Assembly (NCBI GenBank): GCA_000955785.1
Contig: JYOD01000038.1
Span: 1-46,311, forward strand
Origin: Burkholderiaceae bacterium 16
GTDB lineage: Bacteria; Pseudomonadota; Gammaproteobacteria; Burkholderiales; Burkholderiaceae
Direction of reading: 5' to 3'
DNA: 46,311 nucleotides
The first letter of the stretch is position 1, and every line of letters begins with the position of its first letter. The notes under the pieces are model-generated. The model had not been told where the DNA came from, made no database searches, and was given only the letters and a program-made list of their open reading frames with translations. The position numbers and the translations under genes are program-made. This document shows positions 1-9,248 of the stretch, in pieces.

Positions 1-1
1 G

Positions 2-172
2 AAGCTCAATGAAGTGCTGCGCTTGATCGCGCGCCTCGGTGGATTCCTCGGCCGCAAGAGCGATGGCGAACCCGGCGTCAAAACAATCTGGCTTGGACTC
101 AAAGAGGTTCATGTCGCCGCAAAAACGCTGCGCTGTCTACGGAACGAGGGCAATGCTGACATTTGTGTATAA
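2..172 (+). pseudogene. IS4-family transposase, C-terminal fragment cut by the window edge
   Basis: An open frame enters from the left edge and stops at the TAA at 170-172, giving about 56 residues. It contains LGGFLGRKSDGEPGVKTIW, a stretch I recognise from the C-terminal end of IS4-family DDE transposases. The rest of the protein lies outside the window, so I cannot say whether the element is intact. It sits directly upstream of the dnd operon, with about 100 bp between its stop and dndB, so it probably marks mobile DNA at the left side of the defence island. I could not identify a terminal inverted repeat or target duplication here. Confidence 0.75.
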
Positions 173-228
173 CCGGATGCTCTTGCCCACGCTCCTACTA
201 GGTCCCAGAGGTGCTAGGTCGGCCATCG

Positions 229-265
229 ACAAACGTTTGTGTATCTATAAACAAACTGCTAAAAT
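229..265 (+). promoter_or_regulatory. Palindromic operator and extended -10 promoter of the dnd operon
   Basis: ACAAACGTTTGT at 229-240 is a perfect 12-bp palindrome. Its right half GTTTGT (235-240) also pairs with ACAAAC at 251-256 across a 10-bp spacer, so three copies of one 6-mer occur. An extended -10 element, TGCTAAAAT, follows at 257-265. Transcription would start near 272, almost at the dndB ATG (275), and no Shine-Dalgarno lies before that ATG. This predicts a leaderless or nearly leaderless message. DndB-type proteins are known repressors of dnd operons that bind inverted repeats, so autoregulation by DndB is the likely use. The binding itself is inferred. Confidence 0.55.
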
Positions 266-274
266 CGTCTCATC

Positions 275-1408
275 ATGGCAGATGGTTTCTCATATGTTTT
301 CCCGGCGATTCGTGGGGTGCAGGCGGGACGTGAGTACTACGTCTCTATGTGCCCCATGCGCCTATTGCCTCGCCTTTTTCGGTTTGACGATGAGGAGCTC
401 GTCCCCGAACTTAGAGCTCAGCGCACCCTAAACAAAGCCCGCATCCCAGAAATCGTCCGGTACATCGTCGAGAACAAGGACAGCTACACCTTCTCGGCAA
501 TTACTGCTTCGGTAGATGGAGGAATCGAGTTCGCTCCCATGGGCTCGGACTCGTCAACATCATTCCGAATGGGAAGCCTGACAGTTTCCATGGATGCCAA
601 GTTCATCGTGAACGACGGTCAACACCGGCGTGCTGCGATAGAACAAGCCTTAGCAACCGCCCCCGAACTCGGGGATGAGACGATTGCCGTTGTATTTTTT
701 ATGGATCGCGGGCTGGAGCGATGCCAGCAGATGTTTGCTGACCTGAATCGCTATGCTGTCAAGCCATCGGCATCCCTTGGCATTCTCTATGATCATCGTA
801 GCGCCGCAGCTAGCGTCGCACGGCACCTCAGTCTGACTTCTGACGTCTTCAAGAATCTCATCGAGACCGAGCGCTCATCTTTGTCAGAGCGTTCGCGCAA
901 GCTTTTCACCTTGAGTGCGTTGCACTATTCAATCAGCGAGTTGTTGACCGAGAAGGAGCTCGAAGATTTCTCTTCGGCGACAACGAAGTGTCTCGAGTTC
1001 TGGAAGCTTGTGGGGCAGCAGATCCCTGAATGGATCTACGTGCGCGAATCGAAGATGACCGCAGGTGAGGTGCGGCGCGATTTCATTCATTCCCATGCAA
1101 TCGTATTGCAAGCGATAGGAAGAGCGGGGAAGGCCATCTTCGGGTTGCCCAAACCGGATTTGGCCAAGCGTATCAAGAGGCTTCGTAGCGTTGACTGGTC
1201 TAGAAAGAACGCCGCGACTTGGGAGGGAAGAGCAATGGTAGGCGGCGCCATGGCAAAGTCAGGCCAAAACATCACTCTCACGACGAACGAACTCAAACGT
1301 GTGCTGGGACTTCAGCTCTCGGAAGACGAAGCTGCAGCGGAGCAGGCATTAATGGCCGCCCGGCAAGCACCCCAGCGCAAAAAGCGGATAACGAAAGATA
1401 CAACGTGA
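275..1408 (+). CDS. dndB: DndB, DGQHR-family regulator of DNA phosphorothioation
   Basis: This 377-residue protein has the family's N-terminal pattern (FPAIRGVQAGREYYV at about 9-23) and the hallmark DGQHR motif at 114-118. The length matches typical DndB. DndB is not a catalytic subunit: in studied systems it represses dnd transcription and tunes modification frequency. The ATG at 275 is chosen because the conserved N-terminus begins there, although no ribosome-binding site precedes it and the predicted transcription start is only a few bases upstream. It is the first gene of a four-gene operon and overlaps dndC by 4 bp (GTGA). A second, much larger DGQHR protein is encoded at 13132-15381 in the same island. 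Confidence 0.93.
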   Translation: MADGFSYVFPAIRGVQAGREYYVSMCPMRLLPRLFRFDDEELVPELRAQRTLNKARIPEIVRYIVENKDSYTFSAITASVDGGIEFAPMGSDSSTSFRMGSLTVSMDAKFIVNDGQHRRAAIEQALATAPELGDETIAVVFFMDRGLERCQQMFADLNRYAVKPSASLGILYDHRSAAASVARHLSLTSDVFKNLIETERSSLSERSRKLFTLSALHYSISELLTEKELEDFSSATTKCLEFWKLVGQQIPEWIYVRESKMTAGEVRRDFIHSHAIVLQAIGRAGKAIFGLPKPDLAKRIKRLRSVDWSRKNAATWEGRAMVGGAMAKSGQNITLTTNELKRVLGLQLSEDEAAAEQALMAARQAPQRKKRITKDTT

Positions 1409-2934
1409 CAACTTCAGCATCTGACATCATCAAAGAGATCCAGAGTCTCTATCTTTCGGATCCTGTGCCCTGGATCGTTGGGTACAGCGGTGGCAAGGAC
1501 TCGACCGCGTCGCTTCAGCTGATCTGGAACGCAATTGCAGCGCTCCCGAAAGAGCGTCGCCACAAGACCGTCCACGTCATCAGCACCGACACTTTAGTCG
1601 AGAACCCGATCATCGCTGCATGGGTGGAAAATTCACTCCTGTGCATCAAGCTAGCTGCAGCGAATCAGGATCTGCCAATCAAGGCGCATCGGCTAACGCC
1701 TGCACTGGAGAATAGGTTCTGGGTCAATCTGATTGGAAGGGGCTATCCTGCACCGCGACCGAAGTTTCGGTGGTGTACTGATCGACTGAAGATCAGCGCA
1801 TCGACTCAGTTCATCCATGATCTATCCGAAACTAGTGGGGAAGCGATTCTCGTGCTCGGTCAGCGTCGAGGCGAGAGCGCCGCTCGTGACAAGGTCATGG
1901 ACAACTACAGTGGAAGTACACGAGAAAGGCTAAGTCGAAACAAGGACCCAAAACTGGCTCGGGTCTGGGTCTATTTGCCTATAGAGACTTGGAGCAGTGA
2001 TGACGTCTGGGAATATATCATTACGGAACCCAATCCATGGGGTGTCGATAATCAAGAACTGTTCAGTATCTATCGCGGTGCCACCGCCGACGCCGAGTGC
2101 CCGGTTGTAGTAGACAAGTCGACCCCCAGTTGTGGAGACAGCCGGTTCGGATGCTACGTCTGTACGATGGTCACGCAGGATAAATCGATGCAGGCAATGG
2201 TCCAAAACGACGACCAAAAACGCTGGATGCAGCCGATCCTCGACTACCGTAATCGCTATCTAGCTGTAAAGGATCGTCCGCTACGCGATTTCCGTCGTAT
2301 GAATGGCCGCCTCACGGTCTTCAAGGAAGAACTGGTTCATGGCCCGTACAAGCAAGAGTATCGAGCGGAGCTTTTGAGGGAGCTGTTGCGAACGCAAAGG
2401 GTTGTGCAGGACGCCGCTCGCAGCCAAGGCAGCGGCGCTATTGAGCTCATTTCAATGGGAGAGCTTGATGAAATTCGCCGCATCTGGCTCGAGGAAAAGC
2501 GAGAGATCGAAGATCTGGTGCCTCACATCTTTGAAGAGGTCTATGGCGAACGCTATCCCGGCAGTGAACTCGAACCGCTTCCGCTTGACCGCACCGATCT
2601 CTCTATCTTGCGACAGGTTGCTAATGAGTTGGATCCCGAAGCGTCGGAAGAGTTGTACAAACTAACTCGCTCACTACTCGGGACGCAATTCCAGGCCATG
2701 CAGACTCAGAAGCGATCCAAACATCTCGACAGACTGGAGTCCATCTTGCAATTCCATGCGTTTCGGAATGAAGACGAGGCTCTTGAGTTCGCCCTGTCTG
2801 CCAGCGGCACCGATGTAGATCTAGCGACAGATGATGCGCCGTTGGAAAATCTTGAACCGGAGATGGCGTCTGCTGAAGCTGATGCTCCTGACAACATGGA
2901 TGAGCCGTCCGATCAGGCTCTTCGTAGCCTGTAA
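1405..2934 (+). CDS. dndC: DndC, PAPS-reductase-like ATPase of the phosphorothioation complex
   Basis: DndC activates DNA for sulfur insertion; it is an ATP-pyrophosphatase-type enzyme carrying a [4Fe-4S] cluster and works with DndD, DndE and a cysteine desulfurase. The 509-residue product shows the PP-loop SGGKDST at 28-34, the DTLVENP strand near 62-68, and a cysteine set C124 plus C243, C250 and C253 (CX6CX2C), suitable for cluster binding. The GTG start at 1405 overlaps the dndB stop; an ATG lies further upstream in frame, but it is inside dndB and precedes non-conserved residues. The C-terminal ~60 residues are acidic (DVDLATDDAP region) and probably flexible. The gap to dndD is only 11 bp. 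Confidence 0.93.
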   Translation: MTTSASDIIKEIQSLYLSDPVPWIVGYSGGKDSTASLQLIWNAIAALPKERRHKTVHVISTDTLVENPIIAAWVENSLLCIKLAAANQDLPIKAHRLTPALENRFWVNLIGRGYPAPRPKFRWCTDRLKISASTQFIHDLSETSGEAILVLGQRRGESAARDKVMDNYSGSTRERLSRNKDPKLARVWVYLPIETWSSDDVWEYIITEPNPWGVDNQELFSIYRGATADAECPVVVDKSTPSCGDSRFGCYVCTMVTQDKSMQAMVQNDDQKRWMQPILDYRNRYLAVKDRPLRDFRRMNGRLTVFKEELVHGPYKQEYRAELLRELLRTQRVVQDAARSQGSGAIELISMGELDEIRRIWLEEKREIEDLVPHIFEEVYGERYPGSELEPLPLDRTDLSILRQVANELDPEASEELYKLTRSLLGTQFQAMQTQKRSKHLDRLESILQFHAFRNEDEALEFALSASGTDVDLATDDAPLENLEPEMASAEADAPDNMDEPSDQALRSL

Positions 2935-2945
2935 TTTCTTTATCC

Positions 2946-4937
2946 ATGGCAAAAATCACTTTTTCTAGTATCGCTATCGAGAATTTCGGGCCATTCCGGG
3001 AGCGGCAGACGATCGAGCTTTCTGTATCTGCATCGCGGCCGGTTATTCTAGTCAAGGCACTCAACGGCAGTGGTAAGACAACCTTACTCACCGCGCTACA
3101 GATTGGACTGTATGGGGCCGCCGCAATCAGTTCCGGGCGGCGATCTGAATACGAACAGCTCGTGCAATCGCTTCAGCGAGCTGATGCCCTTGGCGACGCG
3201 GCCATCACTGTCGAAGTGCTCGTCGACATCAATGGCAACCGCCAGAAACTAGAGGTCTGCCGCGAGTGGCGGCGACGGAGTACCTTCGAAGAAAGGTTCT
3301 CCGTGCTTGTCGATGGCACGGAAGATCTGGATTTCACTTCTGGATGGGATCGATTTATCGGCGATATCCTTCCTGCCGAGTTGGTTCAGCTGTTCCTATT
3401 TGACGGCGAGAAGATCGAAGCACTTGCCAACCCGGAACGGCTTCCGGATCTTCTGCGACGCGCTACTGAGGTTTTTCTGGGGATTGGCGGCATTGACGTA
3501 CTCGGCAACGACCTCAAGGCTGTGGAGCGTCGGGCTGTTCTGCGGGGCAGAGATGGATCTGCTCAATACGAGACCGCTAAGGCCAATCTATTTGAGCTCG
3601 AATCTCAAGTTGAGTCGCTGGAACGGACACACGCAGATTTGCTGCAAGAGCAAGCTGCGGCTCGTAATCACCTGGACCAGGCCAAGTTGGTCTTGGATCG
3701 CTACGTCATAGAGGCGAAGCGGGGTGGTTTGTCAGCGTATGAGCAAGCTGCGAGGATTCGGAGCAACGCTACCAACGCGCGTATGGAGGCAAAGGCGGCG
3801 CAGCAGAGGTTGGTTGAGAAGATGTCGGACCCTTTGCTTCCTTTCGCATGGGTCGGTGATCTGTGGGCTCGATACAAGCAAGAATGGAAGCTAGACGAAC
3901 AAAGCCGGCATGCTGCGTTGCTCAACGACGAGTTCAAAAAGCGTGATCGTCGGATACTTGCTGCGCTGACTAGAGAGTTGCCTACAAGATCCCTTGAGGC
4001 TCTGAAAGAGCATCTCAAGGTTGATTTGGCTCAAGCAAAAAGTACACTGCGTCGTAAGCCGCTTTTCATTTCCGGCGGCAACCCCGATGATGTTAGCGCG
4101 CACGTGGAAGGTGCTCGTGTGCACCTTCGCGCTACGCTTAAGGAGCTGGATTCAACCCAACAGAGTTTGGATGTTGCCGAGCGTGCTTTGGGTGAGATCC
4201 CTGCCGACGAACAACTGGCCGACGTGCTAGTGACAATGAAAACCAAGTCTCAAGACCTGGCGGCGGCGGAACATAATCTGTCACGCATCACGACAGCTCT
4301 TACCGAAGCACAGGGGAGCCTCAACCATGTTGAGTCCCGCTTGAGCGCGCTCCGGTCGCGGATGAACACGGAGTTCAAGGATCGAGCGCTTGAAACAAAG
4401 GCACTGGAAGCAGCAACGCGCGCGCGGCAAGCACTTGTTCTGTTCAAAGAGAAATTGCTGGCGTCCAAAGCTCAGTGGCTTTCTGAGGTGATCACGACTG
4501 AGTTCCGAAACCTGCTGCGTAAGCGAAAGCTCGTATCGCAGGTGCTCGTCGATCCAGTTACCTATCAAGTAAAAATAGAAGACGGGAAAGGGCAGGAACT
4601 GCCTATGGATCGCATGTCTGCTGGTGAGCGACAGATGCTCGCGATCTCTGTGTTGAGCGCCTTGATCAAAGAGCGCAAGGGACGCTTCCCAGTGGTTGTC
4701 GACACGCCTCTTGCCCGTCTGGATGGTCAGCATCGAACTTCATTGATAAAGCGCTTTTTTGCAACCGTGTCTCACCAGGTTCTCGTCTTGTCTACGGACG
4801 AGGAGGTCGAAGGCACGGCATATGACGCGCTGCGCCCACATATGAGCCGTGAGTACACCTTACATTTCGACGACGAGATGGGTTGCACCAACGTCTACGC
4901 AGCCGAGTTCCGCACGAAATCTTTGGAGGCGGCATGA
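2946..4937 (+). CDS. dndD: DndD, SMC/Rad50-like ATPase of the phosphorothioation complex
   Basis: The 663-residue protein is an ABC/SMC-type ATPase. It has an N-terminal Walker A (LNGSGKTT, about 39-46), a long central region rich in charged heptad-like sequence (roughly 200-520, probable coiled coil), the signature SAGERQM near 558-564, and Walker B with the DTPLARLD loop at 586-593. DndD is thought to provide DNA nicking and ATP-driven structural change during sulfur insertion. Its end overlaps dndE by 4 bp (ATGA at 4934-4937), so the two are probably translationally coupled. A degenerate second copy of this gene's last ~75 codons lies at about 11298-11520. Confidence 0.93.
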   Translation: MAKITFSSIAIENFGPFRERQTIELSVSASRPVILVKALNGSGKTTLLTALQIGLYGAAAISSGRRSEYEQLVQSLQRADALGDAAITVEVLVDINGNRQKLEVCREWRRRSTFEERFSVLVDGTEDLDFTSGWDRFIGDILPAELVQLFLFDGEKIEALANPERLPDLLRRATEVFLGIGGIDVLGNDLKAVERRAVLRGRDGSAQYETAKANLFELESQVESLERTHADLLQEQAAARNHLDQAKLVLDRYVIEAKRGGLSAYEQAARIRSNATNARMEAKAAQQRLVEKMSDPLLPFAWVGDLWARYKQEWKLDEQSRHAALLNDEFKKRDRRILAALTRELPTRSLEALKEHLKVDLAQAKSTLRRKPLFISGGNPDDVSAHVEGARVHLRATLKELDSTQQSLDVAERALGEIPADEQLADVLVTMKTKSQDLAAAEHNLSRITTALTEAQGSLNHVESRLSALRSRMNTEFKDRALETKALEAATRARQALVLFKEKLLASKAQWLSEVITTEFRNLLRKRKLVSQVLVDPVTYQVKIEDGKGQELPMDRMSAGERQMLAISVLSALIKERKGRFPVVVDTPLARLDGQHRTSLIKRFFATVSHQVLVLSTDEEVEGTAYDALRPHMSREYTLHFDDEMGCTNVYAAEFRTKSLEAA

Positions 4938-5314
4938 GCATCATTGAGCGAGTAAGGCTAACACCTATTGCGAAGAATCAGTTGATTGCACTTAAGCGCA
5001 AGACTGGAATCGAACATAACAACGTGCTGTGCCGCCACGCATTGTGTCTTTCGCTTGCCAACCCATCCGTTCCTCCAGAGGAGACCTTGAACTTTGCGGG
5101 TGGTCTCGAGATAGATTGGCGTACATTCACGGGCGGCAACGAAAGCGCGTATCACAACTTTCTCGTAGTACGTCTGCTGCACGATCAGATCCCGCCGACA
5201 CCCGATTCGTTAAGAGAAGCGCTCGTTCTCCATGTCCACCGGGGTCTTTCCTATCTGGCTAGCCGACGAGAAGACGATCTGCTAACGGAGCTCGCTCGGA
5301 CACTCGCGAGTTAA
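4934..5314 (+). CDS. dndE: DndE, small phosphorothioation protein
   Basis: This 126-residue protein begins MSIIERVRLTPIAKNQL, the characteristic DndE start, and has the usual length. DndE forms a tetramer that binds nicked DNA and is required for phosphorothioate modification. The ATG at 4934 overlaps the dndD stop and has a strong ribosome-binding site, GGAGG at 4925-4929, inside dndD. It is the last gene of the operon; the convergent helicase gene ends only 23 bp further on, with no obvious terminator hairpin between them. Confidence 0.92.
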   Translation: MSIIERVRLTPIAKNQLIALKRKTGIEHNNVLCRHALCLSLANPSVPPEETLNFAGGLEIDWRTFTGGNESAYHNFLVVRLLHDQIPPTPDSLREALVLHVHRGLSYLASRREDDLLTELARTLAS

Positions 5315-5337
5315 TGTCGTGGGACATACAAAAATGC

Positions 5338-8300
5338 TCAGCGTGTGATCTCGGCAATTAATCCGGCGGCGACACTGCTCAGCTTTGGTCCTTCTTCCGT
5401 TGTGATGAGCTGACCGGGGAACCAACGCTCGTACCAAGCGCGCTTTTGCTTCCACTCTTCTGCATAGTCGGAAAACTCGAGGCGGCCTAAATGTTCCCAG
5501 TAGTACGTTTTTCCAGCCCAGGTAATCGTGAAGTCGGGAAGGCGTAAGGTACCATCTCGTGCGAAGAGGGGCTGCTCGTACCGGAAAGGCACGCTCGCCC
5601 CATGAAGCAAATTAGCGATGATCACTTCCGACTTGGAGCGAAGCATATCGCCACCAAGCGCCTCGTGAATCTTGCCCGCCTCATACCATCCGCGGCGGTT
5701 GGTGAGAGCTTGCTTTGCGGCGTGCAGCGCGAACAGGAATGAGTTAATTTGCAGGGTCTGCGCGTTTTCGCGGCGACGGGCATCGAGGAGGCTCGTGATA
5801 TCACGTTGCAGCAATAGTGTGCAGTGGTGGTTTGCGCGCGTAAGGGCGGTATATACAAGCTCCGCTGAGACGGGCCATTTGGTGCTTGATGGAATGATGA
5901 CGAAGGTGTGCGCGAATTCGCTGCCTTGTGCCTTGTGAATCGAGACTGCATAGGCGAGCTCAAGGTTTTCTTCAACGCTCTCTGTCCGCCTAGAGGACTT
6001 ATCATGAGGAACTTCACGGCCGTATCCTACGGTCATCCCCGGCTTCCGCGTGAACTGTACGGCGAAGCGCTTCAGCCGGGGGCCGTAGCCAGTTTTGACC
6101 GTCTTCCACAGCTTGTTGTCGAACCCGAAGGCCTGGACCGTCCCGATTTCGCCATTGAACACCTCGACCTTCCGACTCCTCCTCGTAGCCGCCTCATAAG
6201 CCCAAATAGGATTCGACTTCGGCCGGTTGCGAATTTGAATCACCTTGTCTGATAGGGTGATCCCGTCGACAGTCCCAATTCGGTCAATGACAAACTTCGA
6301 AATCCGGCGTTGGCAAACCTCGTTGAGCGCCTCGACGCCATGTTGCTCTCCACGATGCGGGGTCAGAATCTGAAATGCCGTCGGATCAGCGCTAAGCGCG
6401 TCATGCCAGATCTGGTAAGGCTGCCGCTTTCCCAGACCAGCACCGCTTGTCATCCGCGCTTCGATTGCTGAAATAAGAGCATCTGCAAGGCGCTCAGGCT
6501 CATCCCAATAGATCACCTCTAGATCGTGATCGACCGTGCCACCTGCATGGATGCGTGCTATTAGCGCCTCCTGATCTGGGCGTGTCGGCCTGTTGACGCC
6601 ATCGGCGCTCTTGTCCTCGTCTTCAACGATAAAGAGCTCCGAGAGCGCAACGATGGCGGTTCCTTCGCCACGAACCTTGTTGAGTAACTGCCGGAGATTC
6701 TGCCTGAGACGCCCGAGATTGGCTGGATGCACTGCCGCGATCCATTTGATCACATCTGCGAGGACACGCCCGCGGCCGATAGGTGGCAATTGGCCTGGAT
6801 CACCAACTAGAATGAGCCGGTGGATTTGCTGCCAATCAATTGCGCGAAAAAGCGCGGCAGCGAGCTCCAGGTCGAGCATTGACGCTTCGTCCAGGACAAG
6901 CGTTCCGATTGTCGCCTTCTTCCCGCCTCGACGCTTGAAGCTAAGATTGTCGTTGAGCCATCCATACTCTGCGAGAAAGGAATGGACCGTCGCGGTTTCA
7001 ATGCGCTGCAGCGATGCCTTTTCAAATACCTCCCGTGCCCGATCTCCGGCCTTACCGGTTGGCGCCAAAACCAGCACCGACGCGCCCTCGCCTTCTGCTC
7101 GGCGCACGCCGCGAATGAGTGCCTCGATCACCGTCGTCTTGCCGGTCCCCGCCGGACCGGTGACAACGGACAGTGGGAGGCGAAAGATACGTTCGCAGAC
7201 TTCTACCTGCTCGCGGGCCGCCTCAGCATAGTCGGTGCTCGCTTTGACTGCAAGCGGGCTGTCGGGCTTGAACACCCATGACAGCCAATCTGTCGGCATG
7301 ACCGGACGACACAAGTCGATATCAGGCCGAGAGACTAACTCATTCAAAGTCCGTTCGATCAGGCGTTCGTCCTCAAAAACGGACTTCAGATAGACAGCGA
7401 GGCCAATGTCCGTTGGCCGAAGGGCTAGCGCCCCGGAGAGAAAATCGGCATCCACCTCGAAATAGCGCTCGCTGAATTCCGCCCGCTTCCAAGCAGGCAG
7501 CCGGTCCATGCGCTGCGCGATCTCAACAAGCAGATCCTTGCCCAAGCGGAAGCTATGCTTCGGCTCACGCTGTAAGTGGTCAATACAGAGTGCACGAAAG
7601 CGGCGCTCGTCATTGAGATCAACGTCTGCGAGCGGCTTTCCACCGAGTTCAGGCGACGGCAAAACGCCGCGGTCGATAGCGCTCCACGGCACACGGTCGC
7701 CGGCATCCGCGCCGGAATACATCTCCGCAATCAGGTAGGGATTCGCTGCTACCTCGTGGGCGGATACCGTGATGCCGTGGTCGGCGCGCCGCTCCGATGC
7801 TACCACGCCCATCATCTCCAGCGCCAAATCCAAGCGCGGCAGCACGTCGCGAAGTAGAAGGCGAGTGCCGTCATCCAGCAGGCTCCAGTTGCGCGTGACC
7901 TTCTTGCGCTCCGCCGGATTCAGACCCACCGTAAGAGCATTGTCTCTCTGAGATTCAAGAAACTCAAACGCGGCGGCATGCGCCTTTTCCTGCCCCTCTT
8001 TAATTGACAGCTGTTTTACACCATCAATGAGTGGAGTGGCCCCAGCGACCGTCAATGCCTTGAGGAGGCCGGGATACAAGCCGCGAGAGTGCCAGAGCTT
8101 GCTGATTGATTCGAGGAGCCACACTTCACGGGCATACCAATTCTCGCTTTCATCGCCAATGTCCCTAAGGTAGCGGACCTTGGCGAGGAATTGCTCAAGG
8201 AGACCGATCGCCTCATCATCGGCAATATGCTTTGAGCCGTACTTGCAGATCAGGGGGTTTTCAGGAAAGAGTGCAATGTCTGCAAGGACGTCGGGCTTAT

Positions 8301-8970
8301 CAAGGTAGCGGTGATAGGGCAGCCTGACACCCTCGTCAGGATAGGCCGCGCTGATGTCGCGCGCCCAAATGATTCCGCCCGCGTAGCGGGCCGCGATTTC
8401 CTCCGAAACGTTTTCATAGAAGAGCTCCTTACCCACTTTCACGATACGTGATACGCCAATGAGCACATAGCGCGAGATCTCTTCCTCAGATAGCGGATTA
8501 GAATAGTTCGCGTAGTAAAAAATGAAGTTCTTCCCGCAGTCGCTCTCAATCGGTTGGAAGAACTCGAGCGTCAGTGCCCGACGCTTGTCATTGTCCAGGT
8601 ACCCCCCGGCTCTAACCTCTTCTGTATACATAGCCTCGTAGGGCCATACGCTGACGGTCGCGGGCTGCAACAGCCATTCATGCCGGCTGGCACCGTCATA
8701 GAAGAAATCGGGGGGATTGGAAGCGCTTGGCGTTTCGTTCTGGCCAAAGGCGTTGTAGCTGTAGCTGCACGGGGGCACATAGCCTTCAAGATTGCCACCT
8801 GGTCTCCCAGCCAGGCGCCTCTCCCTTTCAAGGTCGCGCTCGCGTGCGATGACATCTCCCGGGAAGGATTTGCATCCAACACAGTAGGTATTTTTCTCCG
8901 GCGCCGTGCAGATGGATCCGTTCCATCCGTCATTGTGCCAGGCGAGGCGTGCGGTAATGTGAGTAGGCAT
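5338..8970 (-). CDS. RecD-like SF1 helicase fused to a C-terminal PD-(D/E)XK-like nuclease; candidate effector of the dnd island
   Basis: The 1210-residue protein has three parts. Residues 1 to about 590 are a large region I cannot assign; its first ~70 residues contain several cysteines (C21, C30, C33, C68) that might bind metal. Residues about 600-1060 are an SF1 helicase of RecD/TraI type: Walker A GPAGTGKT (605-612), Walker B LVLDEAS (691-697), GDPGQLPP (723-730), VSIHKAQGSEF (1009-1019) and YTALTRA (1040-1046). Residues about 1105-1190 resemble a PD-(D/E)XK nuclease, with E1115, PDF at 1145-1147 and YYWEHLG (1157-1162). A GGGAG ribosome-binding site precedes the ATG. Helicase-nuclease fusions suit DNA restriction; a role in phosphorothioate-dependent defence is inferred from position beside dndBCDE and the absence of dndFGH. 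Confidence 0.85.
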   Translation of the reverse strand: MPTHITARLAWHNDGWNGSICTAPEKNTYCVGCKSFPGDVIARERDLERERRLAGRPGGNLEGYVPPCSYSYNAFGQNETPSASNPPDFFYDGASRHEWLLQPATVSVWPYEAMYTEEVRAGGYLDNDKRRALTLEFFQPIESDCGKNFIFYYANYSNPLSEEEISRYVLIGVSRIVKVGKELFYENVSEEIAARYAGGIIWARDISAAYPDEGVRLPYHRYLDKPDVLADIALFPENPLICKYGSKHIADDEAIGLLEQFLAKVRYLRDIGDESENWYAREVWLLESISKLWHSRGLYPGLLKALTVAGATPLIDGVKQLSIKEGQEKAHAAAFEFLESQRDNALTVGLNPAERKKVTRNWSLLDDGTRLLLRDVLPRLDLALEMMGVVASERRADHGITVSAHEVAANPYLIAEMYSGADAGDRVPWSAIDRGVLPSPELGGKPLADVDLNDERRFRALCIDHLQREPKHSFRLGKDLLVEIAQRMDRLPAWKRAEFSERYFEVDADFLSGALALRPTDIGLAVYLKSVFEDERLIERTLNELVSRPDIDLCRPVMPTDWLSWVFKPDSPLAVKASTDYAEAAREQVEVCERIFRLPLSVVTGPAGTGKTTVIEALIRGVRRAEGEGASVLVLAPTGKAGDRAREVFEKASLQRIETATVHSFLAEYGWLNDNLSFKRRGGKKATIGTLVLDEASMLDLELAAALFRAIDWQQIHRLILVGDPGQLPPIGRGRVLADVIKWIAAVHPANLGRLRQNLRQLLNKVRGEGTAIVALSELFIVEDEDKSADGVNRPTRPDQEALIARIHAGGTVDHDLEVIYWDEPERLADALISAIEARMTSGAGLGKRQPYQIWHDALSADPTAFQILTPHRGEQHGVEALNEVCQRRISKFVIDRIGTVDGITLSDKVIQIRNRPKSNPIWAYEAATRRSRKVEVFNGEIGTVQAFGFDNKLWKTVKTGYGPRLKRFAVQFTRKPGMTVGYGREVPHDKSSRRTESVEENLELAYAVSIHKAQGSEFAHTFVIIPSSTKWPVSAELVYTALTRANHHCTLLLQRDITSLLDARRRENAQTLQINSFLFALHAAKQALTNRRGWYEAGKIHEALGGDMLRSKSEVIIANLLHGASVPFRYEQPLFARDGTLRLPDFTITWAGKTYYWEHLGRLEFSDYAEEWKQKRAWYERWFPGQLITTEEGPKLSSVAAGLIAEITR

Positions 8971-9248
8971 GCGGCAACGCTCCCGTTGGAAATTCGTCGT
9001 CTGATGTGGGCCTCAGTTATATTAAGCTAAAACTCGCGGCTTTTGCCGAATACTATCCGTGTTACTTGCCCTACTCGATGCAATTATGCCCGCGAAGGCG
9101 ATTTTTTTGGCTAGCCTAGCGCGAATGATAGCAGCGAGGCTATATTAGTAGGATTTATGTACAGACACGGTACGCACTCGATTCGGTGAGCGGCCGCCCA
9201 TTTCACCACCGGCAGGTTTGCAGGACGGTAATTACTAACGGATTAGGG
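8971..9248. promoter_or_regulatory. Divergent intergenic region between helicase-nuclease and nuclease-like genes
   Basis: These 278 bp separate two divergently transcribed genes, so both promoters should lie here. AT-rich stretches that could serve as -10 elements occur at about 9017-9025 (TTATATTAA, readable leftwards as TATAAC) and 9141-9148 (CTATATTA, rightwards). A perfect 8-bp palindrome, GGCTAGCC, lies near 9110. No convincing -35 hexamer could be assigned to either side, so promoter positions remain uncertain. Confidence 0.35.

Noticed and set aside
9186..9248. GTG start for the nuclease-like gene
   Set aside because: No ribosome-binding site before it; the ATG at 9249 has GGAT at suitable distance. 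The choice is not certain.
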